64,000 nucleotides of DNA from Whalleya microplaca (Eukaryota > Ascomycota > Sordariomycetes > Xylariales > Xylariaceae). The stretch covers positions 310,001 through 374,000 of the forward strand of contig MU385740.1 of NCBI GenBank assembly GCA_022497155.1, given 5' to 3'. Made by a program: the position numbers and the translations under genes. The notes beneath the pieces are model-generated. The model did not search any database. It had not been told where the DNA came from and worked only from the letters and a program-made list of their open reading frames with translations. Positions 22,082-33,613 of the stretch are shown in pieces (positions within the stretch are counted from its first letter, which is position 1; each line of letters begins with the position of its first letter).

Positions 22082-23556
22082 TGATTGTCTGTTGGATTTC
22101 CGGTCTGCTATTATTAATTATGAGGCATTGGTCGGCGGTACATATGTTTGTGCATACAAAGTGAATGGTAGGCAACAAAGGCAGGAACGTCGGCGTGAGG
22201 CAGAAGTAAAAGGATACAGAGGTACAAGAGGGGGAGAGAGCTAGACGCGTCACGTAGCGACCAGGATAGGACGCGTTTAGAGCTGAGGACGGGACACGTA
22301 GTCAGCTGAGACTCTCTTGCTAGATTAAGTTCTGTTCACATAGCTTGGGAGTCAATTGTCTCTACATAAACGTCTAAGGTCAGGGACCCATGTTTCTATA
22401 TTGCGATTGCGGCTACCTGCTTGAGTGTCTATATTACTACATAGTAGATAGACTACTTAGGTATTAATCTGACTTGAACATATTGGTACGTACTAGCTTA
22501 GGTCATAGATACATGTAAGTAGTCAATGTTCTCGTAGAGCTAAGATAACTGTAGCCTATCATCTGGTACACTCTCACTCAACTATAGACACACATGCAGC
22601 AAGACTTCAACGTAACACAGGCTCAGCTACACGCCAACAAAGTATTTATTTTCCTATATACCAATCCCATTCATACCAGACATCACCAACGAAACCCAAC
22701 AATTTATAAATAAGCAAAGCAACAATGAAACAAAAATTCCCCATTGATCTCTCTCTCTCTCTCTCTCTTCCCAAATAACAACAGTGCGGAAGTAGATAAG
22801 TAGTATGCAGATATATGTATGTAAATGGTAAAATGGCTTGCTTGCAAGAGGGGGTATATATCGACATATGATTGTGTGGCATCGCTCAAATCAGAAGAAC
22901 ATTGTATCATCATACCCCATCCATATCCATCACCCATTATCCATCCATAGATAGGGTGGCATTGGGCGCACAATATAAAAAAAGGGTAGGTTGTTGGAGG
23001 AGAGGGACGCGCCCAGCTCATCAATCATCCCACCCACTACACCGAACCGCCGGCCACCACCACCACCCATCCGATGCGGCCTTGCCACGTCAGACACACA
23101 CACACACACCATCATGAACCACCATACATACACACACATAACACACAATATCACTCATAAAAAGAGACATACATATCCAATGCTTCATATCCAACGCTTC
23201 GTAGCCAACCGCATCAGCATCATACAGCACCACCCCCGCGCCATGCATCGCCGTCCGTGGTCGGAGATAGTGTTCTACAGCAGAAGCAGAAGCGGAAGCG
23301 ATTGCAACCCCACCAGCCCAACGCTATGAAAGATATATATGCCAACCCGACCGACCCAAAAAGCATAAATGCAAGCGTGAAGACACGAACAATATTCGTT
23401 CACGCGAAAAAAAAAAAAAAGCCCGCTCGCTCACTCAAATTATCGCCAATGTTATGATCCGACAAAAGCCCCCTCCTCTTCCTCCTTGACTCGTGTGGGA
23501 TGTCCCAGCCCAGCCTCCGATCGAGTATATAAATATCGAGATTACCGACCGCTAGC
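22082..23556. other. Intergenic region and 3' flank of the repeat-protein gene
   Basis: No gene was recognised. It contains a (CT)n tract at 22748-22769, a short CA run near 23094-23110 and an A-run at 23406-23419. The part next to 23556 is probably the 3' UTR of the large minus-strand gene. Confidence 0.5.
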
Positions 23557-26500
23557 TTACACTCCGGTAAGTTTCCTCCACCAGCTGCTTCGCGGCGTTG
23601 TGTCCATGAAGACAGATTCGCGCGGCGTAGGCGGCTGCGTCTGGTACTGCGGCTGCACTCGGTCTCCGCTATGGTCGGAACCACCAACGTGGCGTTCGCG
23701 GCGCTCTCGCTCTTCTCGGCGAGCGCGACGGCGTCTGCGGTCGTCGTCCATCTCATCGTTCGCCTCCGCGTACTTTGAGTGGCGACGAGCGCGGCGTGCG
23801 GCACGGCGAGCATCCTCGTCATCCTCAATGTGTGCGTCGTTAGCGGGGCCGTCCACGGGTGGGGGCCCAGCGTCTGAGTGTTCCTTGACCCAGGAGCTAG
23901 TTCCGGAGTGGGGCCAAGCCGGCTTGCTTCGCCTGGGATCCTCGACGGTGTAGCGCGACATCCTCTCCTGGGGGTAGACGTAGTCGTCCGCCGGCATCGA
24001 GCGCCTTCGGTTGGACTTCTCCGCAGCATGTCTGGCCTCGCGTCTGCGACGGCGGTCCCTCTCATCCTCAGAAGCGTCGTAATGGCGTGAGCGATGTCGA
24101 TCGTGGCGGGCAGCGCGTCGAGCTTCGGCTTCGGCTTCGTCAAAAGCCACAGTGGCAGCAGATTCCCTTTCGAGCTTGCGACGACTTCTCCGCTCGGCCT
24201 TCCCCGCTTGTATCGCCGCCATCTCCTCCGCGGCACGGCGCTCGGCCTCGCGTTCTCGCGCAGCTCTACGTTCAGCTCGTCGAGCCTCCCGTTCTTCTTG
24301 TCTACGAGCCTCGGCTTCCTCCTCCTCGCGCCTCCTGCGCCGTTCGCGTCTTGCTTCTTCTCTGGCGCGATGGGCTTCTTCGGCAGCCTTCTCTTCAGCC
24401 TTCCGAGCATGACGAGCGGCACGACGCGCTTCCCTCTCCTCATCTATACCATGGGAATCGACATGACCTCTGTCCCGCGAAGACCGTTTGGCCCGCTTGT
24501 CAGGCCTGCCTTCATCATCCGTTGTATAATATGTGCTCCGCCGGCGGGCTTCGGGGCGCAGTTCGGAGCGCGGGGTCGCGGACATGATCCCTCCAAAAAT
24601 ACCAGATAGCCCCTTCTTGGTACCCGTGTTCGATCTCCTCATAGGTGTCGCGTCGGTAGGACTATCGCCATCAACTGCGATGATGTCTTCTTCGGTCTTA
24701 ACCTGTGTCCTAGTTAGCGTCGCGAAACCTTGCTTAGTAGCGCGCTTTCTTACCTTTGGTCGCTTGCGAGGCGATCTCTCAGGACCTGGCGCTATGTTGG
24801 CGGCATCACCCATGATGATGTCATCTTCTATGCGCACTCTTGAGCTCCTGTGACTGCGACCTTTGTCGACACCTAGGACCTTTGCGGCTTTCGAGGACAT
24901 CTCGGGCGTTTCTTCGGGTGGTGGCGATACCATGCCATTGGTAATGTCAACTGATCGACGACGCGAACTCGATTTGCCCGAGCTTTGTCGCTTCTCGCGG
25001 GTTGACAACGAGCGCGTTAGAGGAGGCGTGCTTTGGAACAAGCTACTCATGCGCGGCTTGGGAGTTGACGCGACTTTCTTCTCAGATCGCTCTGCCCTGT
25101 CTGAAGCTGAGCCCTTGGAAGACGACTTCTCCTTGTCTTTCCTTGGCCGCTTCTCTTCAAGCCGAACCTTGGATTTCCTCTCTTCTTTGCGCGGTGAAGC
25201 GGACCACGTTCCCCATGATGCGCTTCCCTCGCGACTGATCTTTGGTCGCTCTCTCCTCGCTGGCTTGATCTCGGGAGGTGGTGTCGGTGGCGACGGGGGC
25301 GCGTCGTCAAAAGCCGGGGGAGGTTCGGGTGCTTCAGGTGGCGGAGGGGGAGGTGCCTCCTCCTTACCTTTGCTCTTCTTGCTACCCTTCTTCTTGCTCT
25401 TCTTCTCAACTGGCGATGCCATGTCAACGATCTCGATGATTTCGTCGTCTTCTTCGTCGGCTGGGAAGCTTCCGGGTAGAGGATCTTTATCCTTCCTAGA
25501 CTTCTTACGAGATTCCTTCCGTGGTGCCACAACAACAGGCGCGGGTGGCGGTGGTGGTGGCGCTGGCAGGGGATCAATTAAATCGGCATCCTCTTCCTCT
25601 TCTTCATGCGCCGCCTCGAACTTTTTGAGTCTGTCAGCGAGCTTGCTTCCTTTAGTCTTCTTCGGCTTCATCCAATCATCTGTGAAGTTTTTAGAAGAAG
25701 ATGGCGCTTCCTCGACTATGGCATCTTCGGATCCCTGTGATGACTCAGCAAATCTAATCTCGGTTGTTATCGACTACTAGGAGTTACTTACCTGTTCGGG
25801 AACTGAGTTTCTCGGCTTGGCATGCCAGAAGGAGAACGGGTCAGCATTGAATTGCGCCATGGGAGTTTGTACCTTGGGAGTTTGTGCCTTAGGAGTTTGC
25901 ACCACGGGAGTTGAAGCCTTGGGAGACTGGAAGCCTGATAAGATGGCCTCCACTTGTTCCGGAGACAAATTGGCAAGATCATCGTCAACATCCTGATCCA
26001 TGTCCTGATCTTCTTTCGGAGGTGTCTCATCCTTCTTAGAAGATGCAGCTTCTTTCGAAGATGTGGCTTCTCTCTTGGATGACTTATCCTTAGACTTAGA
26101 CTTCTTGTCGTCGGACTTGGAGCTCTTCTTGGACTTCTTCTTGGCTGCAGCAGCTGCAGCAGCTTCGGCCTCTTCCCGTTCACGCTCCTCGGCCTCACGA
26201 ACAGCTCGTTCAGCCTCCCGAGCGGCCTGTTCCTGAGCTTCTCGGTCAGCCTGTTCTTCGGCCTCCCGGGCAGCTTGCTCTTCAGCCTCCCTTTGTTCTT
26301 CAGCTTCTCGTTCAGCCTGTTCCTCAGCCTCAAGTGCGGCTAGATCAGAGTCAATTGTGTCCTGATCTTCGGCTTCTTGGGCAGCTGCTTCTTCAGCACG
26401 AGCTTTGACTCTCTCGGTAAGCTCTTCAAATCTCCTTTGATTTTTTGAGGATAGCTTCTTCTTCCTGCTCTTGGTCGTCAGTGTAGCAAGCTCATGTTCC

Positions 26501-27620
26501 TCGTCGGCGATCTTAGCCGCCAGCGCATCAGCGGCAGCTTTCTCTTCAGCCTCTCGGGCTTCGGCGGCAGCTCTTTCTTCAGCTTCCAACGCTTCGGCTG
26601 CGGCTTTTTCTTCAGCTTCTCGTGCAGCCTGCTCTTCAGCTTCCTTGGCCGCCTTCTCGTCAGCTCGACGATTGGCATTCGCAGTGAGCTCTTCAAGACG
26701 AGCCTTATCATTCTTAGAGAATTTCTTCTTCTGGGTCTTTTTCCTTGCTGTAAGTGTAGCGAGCTCATCCTCTTCGGCATCAATGATGGCTTGCAGCTCG
26801 GCTTCTGCAGCGGCCTTCTCGTCCTCTGTAGCCGCCTTGTCGTCTTCCTGGGTTGCTGACTCACCCCAAACATTCTCTTCCAGTTCTCGATCGGACACAC
26901 TCATATCTAAAGCAGGCGGGGTAGGAGCTGGAGGCGGGGACTTCTTTTTCTTATCTTTCTTGAAGCCGAAACCCCAGTCAGAATCATCGGCCTTGCTGCC
27001 CTTATACTCCTCGACGGAGTCGGGCTGGACCCCGTTGAGGTGAGAGCTGTTTTCGATCTCAATAGGTACGTTCTTGCTTCCCTTCTTCTTCTTCTTTGAA
27101 GTACTTAGACCCCAGATGTCATCTGACTTGGGTTCTTCGATCGAATCTGGGATGAGAGTGCCGTGAGCATGATTTTTCTTGTTCTTGCCACTGCCAAGAG
27201 TGTCCCAGAAATCGTCACCTCCGGCGTCAGGGGCGTCAGGAACGGCAGGTGGAGGCGATTGTTCAGGTTCCGGTTCCTTTTCAAGTTCAACTAGAGCAGT
27301 AGAAGAAGTCTTCTCCTTCTTGTTCTGTTTATTCCAGGGAAGCCAGCTATCATCACTATTTGCAGTGCTTTCAGCTGGGATCTCTTCCTTGATCTTCTTT
27401 GTGATCTTCTTGGTGGCTCCCCAGAAGTTCCAGGCGCTGGCAGGTTCTTCAGCAGGGGGTTCGGGGGCTGGCTGAGGAGCTGGTTCAGGGGCTGGTGGAC
27501 CTGGTTCTTTAGGTTTCTCCTCTTCAGCAGCCTTCTTCTTTTTCTTCTTGTCCTTTTTAGAAAGGCCCCAGCTCAGCAAATCGTCGTCCTTCTCGGGCTC
27601 TACTGCAGGAGCAGGGACAG

Positions 27621-27664
<44 letters not shown>

Positions 27665-29831
27665 TCTATAGGTGCTTCCTCGACAACACCTTTCTTCTTC
27701 TTCTTCTTTTCTTTCTTAGAAGCACCAAGTGGTGCAAAGAAGTAGTCCTCTACTGGCTTCACTTCCTTCATGGGCTCTGGTTCTGGTTCCACTATAGGTT
27801 CTGGTGCCGGTTCAGGTTCAGCTGCGCCCTTTTTCTTCTTTTTCTTGTCTTTTTTAGAAATAGTGAAGCCGTAAAGCTCATCTTCCTTGGGAGGCTCCGG
27901 CTCCGGGGCGGGCTCAGGCTCAGGTATAGGTTCGGGTTCAGGCTGTACGGGAGGTTCCTCTTTCTTCTTTTTCTTGTCCCTCTTAGTAACACCCCAGATG
28001 TCGAAGGCGTCGACTACTTCCTTCTTCTTGGGCTCAGGCTGTGGCTCGGGCTCATCCACAGGCTCTGGTTCAGGTTCCTTTACCTCAATAGCTTTTCCTT
28101 TCTTGCTCTTCTTCTTGGTGGATGTGCCCCAAACATCGTCCTTCTTCTCGGGCTCTGCTGCAGGGGTGGGTTCAGGTTCAGGTTCAGGTTCAGGTTCAAG
28201 GAGCGTGGTTTTGGCCTTATTCTTCTTATCCTTCTTCGAAGTAGATAGGCCCCAGCTGTCATCTTCCTTCTTATTAGTAGGCTCGGGCTCTGGGGTTGGA
28301 TCTTCCATCTTCAACTCATCGACAATCTTGCCTTTCTTCTTCTTGGTACTCTTCTTAGGGACGCCCCAGGCCCAGGCTTCCTCGGCTACAATAGGTTCGG
28401 GCTCTATAATAGGTGCAGGTGGTTTAGATGCTTGAACTTCTTCAATCGCGCCGATTTTCTTCTTCTGCTCGTTCTGAGCTGTGGTCCACCCATCATTCCA
28501 GAAATCGTCTTCTGGTTCAGGTGCTGGAGGATCAGGTTCCTTGGCTTCGTCAACCACGCCTTTCTTCTCCTTGCTTTTCTTGGACGTGGGAGTAAGCCAG
28601 TCAGGTACGGGAGCAGCGGCGGCAGTAGCAGCTGGCTCAATCTTCTCTGGTTCAGGCTCTGCTGCTGCTACACCCTTCTTGTTTTTCTTCTTCGTAGTCG
28701 TACCCCAACTATCCCCCCAAGGATCAGCTGCAGTTGAACCGAAATCCTGGGCTTCGACCGGCGGGGCCTTCTTCTCTTCGGGCTCGGGATTCCAGATGTC
28801 GAGTTGTTTCTTCTTCTTGTCTTTCTTGTTAGCCGAGGGGAGGCCAAAGTCAAACCCGTCGTCTTTCTTTTCATCAGGTTTATCACCCGGTTTCACTTCG
28901 GGCTCATCTAAGGAGCCGAAACCGAAGCCCGTCTTCTTTGACTTGGGCTGGTTAATGCTCCACGGGTTATCGTTGGCCTCTTCTTTCTTCTCTTCTTTGC
29001 CGAGGGGTTTGTCGGCCAATTTGGTACCCCAGCCTAACAATGTCCCAGGAACCCAATTTAGGAACCCGCTGCCCTTATGTTCTGCTGTGCTGTCATGATT
29101 TGTATCGTGCGAGGGTCCCGGATCGTCCAATTTGATGTCTGAGAATGTGTCGAATTTTGTGGGCACCTCCTCTACGGGATCGACTTTCTCCTCGATCTGG
29201 TTCTTGGCCTTCTTCTTCTTCTTGCCAACGGGCGCGAAAGAGCTAAATCCATCATCGGGTTTAGCATCGCCTGCGCCGTCCTTCTTGTCCTTGTCCTTGT
29301 CCTTGTCCTTGTCATCACCGTTGCCTGCGCCGTCGCCTGCGCCATCGCCTGCGCCTGCGCCATCTCCGCCGGTCTTGCCCGCATCCCCATTTTGATCACC
29401 GCCGTCACCACCTCCGTCACCTCCACCACCTGCGTCTTTGTTTACTTCCTGAGACCAGTCAAATGCTTGCGCAGTCGGCTTCTTCTTACCCTTCTTAGCG
29501 TGCTGGGTAAACCCTTCTTCGGAAGAGAACTCGAAAAGGTGCTCAATTGTCGGATCGTGGATTAACGACTCTGTTCGCCGTGCGCGGCGCTGTCGGGAAT
29601 CTTCGGGTGGGGGTGGCGAGCAGCCGGTCTCCTGAGAAGCTGGGTTTCGCTGTCGGGCTGTCCCATCAGTCTGAGCATGGTCGACTAGGGTTTCGGAGGG
29701 TAGAGAATCTTCGTCATGTCGCTTCGATAGTCGTTGCGATCGTCTTGGTGTAGGGTCAGGGATTATGAGGGGTTTAGAGATGGTATAACGGTGGATTCTT
29801 GGCGAAGGGTTCTGATTATGTTTCTGTTTCG
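23557..29831 (-). CDS. Large disordered W-G / poly-Lys / (Glu-Pro)n repeat protein, 5' end unresolved
   Basis: Two long exons join in phase 0 at a 57-nt intron (25735-25791); a second 51-nt intron (24703-24753) is in frame and stop-free but has donor, branch site and acceptor. The product is about 2,050 residues. Order: a basic N-terminus with [19 protein letters not shown]; a Gly/Asp-rich stretch with (DK)n; at least ten modules built on D-x-W-G-x-[ST]-K-K-x-K-K-K-K followed by Glu-Pro runs; an Ala/Glu/Arg coiled coil with AREAEEQ-type heptads; and a Ser/Lys-rich C-terminal half with another charged coiled coil, ending [10 protein letters not shown]. The frame closes upstream at about 29846 without an ATG, so a short first exon must lie further out, perhaps near 30038-30080. 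No enzymatic domain was recognised. Possible roles as a scaffold or cytoskeletal protein are speculation. Confidence 0.72.
26400..26775 (-). repeat. Internal duplication within the Ala/Glu coiled coil
   Basis: Two segments share the order ELATLT, a basic block ([11 protein letters not shown] or [11 protein letters not shown]), then R-x-EELT, then RA-x-E-x-AA-x-EAE. They are about 90 residues apart with Ala/Glu heptads between them. This indicates a duplicated helical unit. Confidence 0.65.
26930..28900 (-). repeat. Tandem W-G / poly-Lys / Glu-Pro coding modules
   Basis: Each imperfect unit of about 45-75 residues has an acidic Glu/Pro/Asp run, then D-x-W-G or D-x-x-x-G, then an [ST]-K-K-x-K-K-K-K block. 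The clearest blocks are [44 protein letters not shown] and [12 protein letters not shown]. The Glu-Pro run near 27610-27665 is an almost pure GGCTCT hexanucleotide repeat on the plus strand. Confidence 0.8.
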
Positions 29832-30107
29832 TACCGGATCAGTCAGCTAAGCGTCTTAACGATGGCCGTAAACGGACTATTGGCCAAGTAGCCATTGCCG
29901 CCATGGGCAGTCTTGTTTGGATTGAACGAGAGGCGAAAAGATCCTTGTCAGCATTCCCGTAACGCCAGCCTTGCTGGAGGAGGATAGAATATCAACAAAC
30001 ATAGGATGTTTGATAATTAAGGTATAAGGTTACGTACAGACGATGGTTTTGGTGTAGTTAAAAGCCATGCTTTTGCAATAAGCTGTAATTGAGTGGGCAG
30101 ATCGAAT

Positions 30108-30254
30108 TCATCCCACCGAGGTGTTGTCGTCGAAGGCCGGGTCGTTGGCCAGCCAGATGCGCTTTTTGGCCCGCTTGCGCAGAACCTCACAACCGCAACC
30201 GTAGCCATCTTGAGATTTGGAGCTCGACTGGCGGCAAGAGGGGATGAGAATCAT
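30108..30254 (-). CDS. Possible 48-residue small ORF upstream of the repeat-protein gene
   Basis: The minus-strand ATG at 30254 opens a 48-codon frame to a TGA at 30108. The last 20 codons before the stop, encoding KKRIWLANDPAFDDNTSVG, end almost entirely in C or G, a coding-like bias absent from the other frames and from surrounding DNA. It could be a small independent gene, an upstream ORF of the large repeat-protein gene on the same strand, or the last exon of an unseen gene. An overlapping frame starting at the ATG at 30208 runs to a GTACGT donor at 30037 and is an alternative first exon of the large gene. Confidence 0.3.
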   Translation of the reverse strand: MILIPSCRQSSSKSQDGYGCGCEVLRKRAKKRIWLANDPAFDDNTSVG

Positions 30255-32921
30255 GGACGCTGCGATCTCTTGTTAGACAGACAAAACAAGAGACAGGCGA
30301 TATCTCATCAAACTGCGGAATTAGTGATCGAGGACATGAAGACGGAAAGAGAAGCTGTCAGTCAACCTGTGTATTCCGCAGCCTTAAAAGTGGAAGCCCC
30401 AAAGTACCTGCTGGGCAAATCTAAGTTGGGGGCACAAGAAGGTTGCAGTGGTTGTTGGTGTTGAGTGGCAAAAGCGATGAGATGGCAGGGCATGAAAGTG
30501 CCAGACTCTCCAATCCTGGACAAAATCCTACAACTTATTCTTGCCAACTCGTAATCTCTTCAATGCTCCCGGGTATTGCCTCGGGCCGTCCAATGATAAG
30601 GACAGAAGGCGAGAGAGGAGTACAAGAGGGCAGGGGAGACGGGATGATGACAAAGAACCAGTGATGTGGAGGAAGCGGTACTTGGTCCTGCCAGTTTTGA
30701 AGACTAACAAGGTGTGTCAGAAAGTTATCCGTCTGGGTTTGTCCCCGGGTGAGACTGTGACACATCCAGAAATCCAGAATCGAAGGGGTTATGGGCAGCG
30801 TATGTGTGCATGTGTGTATGTGTGTGTGTGTGTACGTATGTGTGTATATGTGTATGTGGTATGTACGTATGTATGAATTTGAATAGGAGGTACGGATAGA
30901 TGGGACTTACTCACTGCATGCGAGATGTAGAAGCGGTTAGGTAGATAGGTAGCGTAAACGGAGGTCTGTCTTCCTCTCTGCTTCTAGCTACTACAACAAC
31001 AAGTACATGCCAGGAAGACAGAGCACGAGCAATAGGGCGGACTGGGGGTATATAGATAGATAGACGATATGTAATGTAAGTACTAACCTAGTTATGTATG
31101 TATGTATGTATGTGTATGTACGGGTTGCATGGATGGATGATTGAAGGTGCCCTGCAGGATCATACATGTATGCATATATGTACGCAGTATAGGTATGCAC
31201 AATGACAATGTCGGCGCCTGAGTGGGTGACGGGAACCTTATTAAGAGTGAGAGATGAGAGAAGAGACCTGAGTGTGTGAGAGGGTGTATGAGAGAGGGTG
31301 TATATGAGAGAGAGGGTGTGTATCGCCAGAGAAAAAGCACATGTGCACTGGTGTTTGTTTGGACGGCAACGGGATGGCTGGTAAATTCACTGATTGGGCT
31401 ATCGGTGCTGTGACGGACTCCACCTGTTTTATCATTACCCCCCCTTCTTCCCTTGCTCCCTGCCTGCATTCTCTGCCCCTCTCTTCCATCGTTTATTATT
31501 AACCTCGTCAACCCTCGTCAGCCCTCGTTACATAGTACATGTAGCCCTCGTTGACCCTCGTCAAGCTCAGAAAGGCAACTCTTCGTTATCCACTTCAGGC
31601 CTTCTTGCCGCACCTCCATAACCCCAGCGTCATAACCCAAATGGATCCGGGTGACAATGTGACAGGGGCATATGGAGTTCTACATACATGAAGCTTTGCC
31701 TTCCTGACAATAAGTTGACAGACAACCACTCTAATAAGGTTCTCCAACTTCCAACTCGAACTTTGTCCGAAAACACCCCCCCAAATCAGCAAGGTTCCGG
31801 TCTCGAGTTTGGGTGGGACTAGGTTCCCGGTCCGTTTACATAGTACAGTATGTACGCAGTACTGCGTACTAGGGCGAACCCGTCATGCCATCTCGACTAT
31901 AACCTGTCAGACCTGTCAAACAACTTAATTAACATAAAGGTTGATATGCTCTTCAGGGAAAACAAACCGAATTAGCGAATATAGCGCAAGGGACCCCCTT
32001 TGGACGTTGGGGACGTTTTTGGACCCTGCGTGACCTGCCACCATCATTTTCACCCTCTGCTTATCCCCTGATGCCGGCCAACTTGTTTCCGCCCCCTCCC
32101 CTCCATTCTCCTTTTTTTTTTTATCAATACCCCTCATCTGTTATTTCTATTTTTCTTTTTTTGTCTATTCAGCTCTCTCTCTCTCTCTCTCTCTCGCTTC
32201 GTTTATTCTAAATTTCTGTGTATCATACCCCTGCAGCTCGTCTGCTCGTGCCCTTATCCGACTCGTCTACGCGTACAGCATGGTCGATCATGTACCAAAT
32301 ATGTGAACGGCATCAGGAACGTGCAGCTCGCCTAGCATCTGTCCGTCTGTTATTGCTCAATGCGTTGCGCGTATCCTACCCTTCTTAACAAGTGTTGGGA
32401 TGAGCTTGTCAAATAATAGAATCGCGTGCCTGAGAATTGCATACCTAGACGCGACTCTGACAAGTGTCCAATAACTGATGCTTTCCCTCACGCACGGCAC
32501 GCGACTTTTAATCTGGCAACCAAGGCTACTGGATAGCTCGCTTGTTCGCCTGCTTGTGGAAATAGGTATTGATACGTGATGAATGGGCAGCTATGCGCTT
32601 ATTAGCTTGTATCTGCTCCTTCTCCAGTACCACACGATGCTTCCACGTCGTTGGACCCATCTGAAAGTGGACGTGCTAAGGCATGCCAGATGCATCTAGT
32701 GCATCGTATACTATAGTACAGTCCAGCCGTCGTTGTCATGCCGTTGTTCGTCTTCTCTACCCTTCACCTAGTTGTAGGCTACGGTCGAACCCTAGCTTCC
32801 CGCAGCGGGTTTTCTCGCCGTCGCATCGGCAGACTACCCTGCGCTGCTGCACTGTCCTTCTATCGACACCCCCAAGTCCGTTTGAGGCGTTCGAAGTTCT
32901 GCACATCGTGCCCCCAAGTGA
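30255..32921. other. 2.7-kb intergenic region with microsatellites
   Basis: No gene was recognised. It contains a TGTG/TATG-rich tract (30800-30870), (GTAT)n at 31093-31115, GAGAG(G)TGTAT repeats (31245-31320), CCCTCGT repeats (31500-31565) and (CT)n near 32173. Open frames are low-complexity. Confidence 0.5.
32173..32195. repeat. (CT)n microsatellite
   Basis: An uninterrupted CT run of 23 bp about 730 bp upstream of the hypothetical gene at 32922. Confidence 0.9.
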
Positions 32922-33613
32922 ATGGGTAATGGTTGTTCGTCGCCCAGTCCCATGGCAGATCCTCCATGCGCTAACCCACAGATATCACCAAAAGCGGCAT
33001 CGCGACTCTTCACCGCTCAAACTCCCCTCGACGTCCCTAAGCCAATTGGGATAGAAAAGTGGACGCGATTTGCAAGAGAGAATCGGCCACGACTTGACTG
33101 GCCTTCTGAAGCAGAAAAGTTTTTTGCACAATTGACCAACGGATTGCTGCATCGGTACATATCCGCTGCTTCGAAGACATTCCATCGACTACAATTGGAT
33201 AGTCACAACACGAATTACCCTCGAATGCTTCTTGTGGTACTTCGTACGAAGAACACGGTCGGCAATTATCGCACGGAGAGACGGGTAGGTCCGTGTTCTC
33301 GTTGTTGTTTTCATCATATGTTTCCAAGCGGTCAGATCGAGTTCTAAGGATGAGCTGTCTCTCAAACGCAAGTTTATTGGCATCATCTATTGTGTTTTCT
33401 CATTGTGTAGTCGTCAGTTTTACCTCCTTGTCACTGTATTTCCAGGTGGATAAGTGGACTCTTAATTACACTGGCAGTGCCATCAGCCCAACCTCATTCC
33501 ATGGTGTGGACCTTGACGCCGAGGCCTACGAGATGGAGCTTGCGATTGTACCTGATCTCGGAGTGGTTCGCGATCGGTTCAACACCAAGCTGATACCAAT
33601 GAACCATGAGTAG
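32922..33613 (+). CDS. Hypothetical protein
   Basis: Two exons, 32922-33284 and 33446-33613, join in phase 0 across a 161-nt intron with a GTAGGT donor and a TTTCCAG acceptor, giving 176 residues. The first ATG may be internal to the leader; MADPPCANPQ at 32952 is an alternative start. No domain was recognised. The sequence has a globular composition: SRLFTAQTPLDVPKPIGIEK, ARENRPRLDWPSEAEKFFAQ and, in exon 2, VDKWTLNYTGSAISP and AEAYEMELAIVPDLGVV. There is no signal peptide or membrane segment. It may be lineage-specific or a decayed gene. The intron is longer than most in the window, so the exon boundaries are uncertain. Confidence 0.45.

Noticed and set aside
24863..25780. 305-codon plus-strand open frame rich in Ser/Gly
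   Set aside because: Antisense of the Lys/Glu/Pro-rich repeat protein. Such biased coding DNA leaves all frames open, as it also does at 26471-29098.
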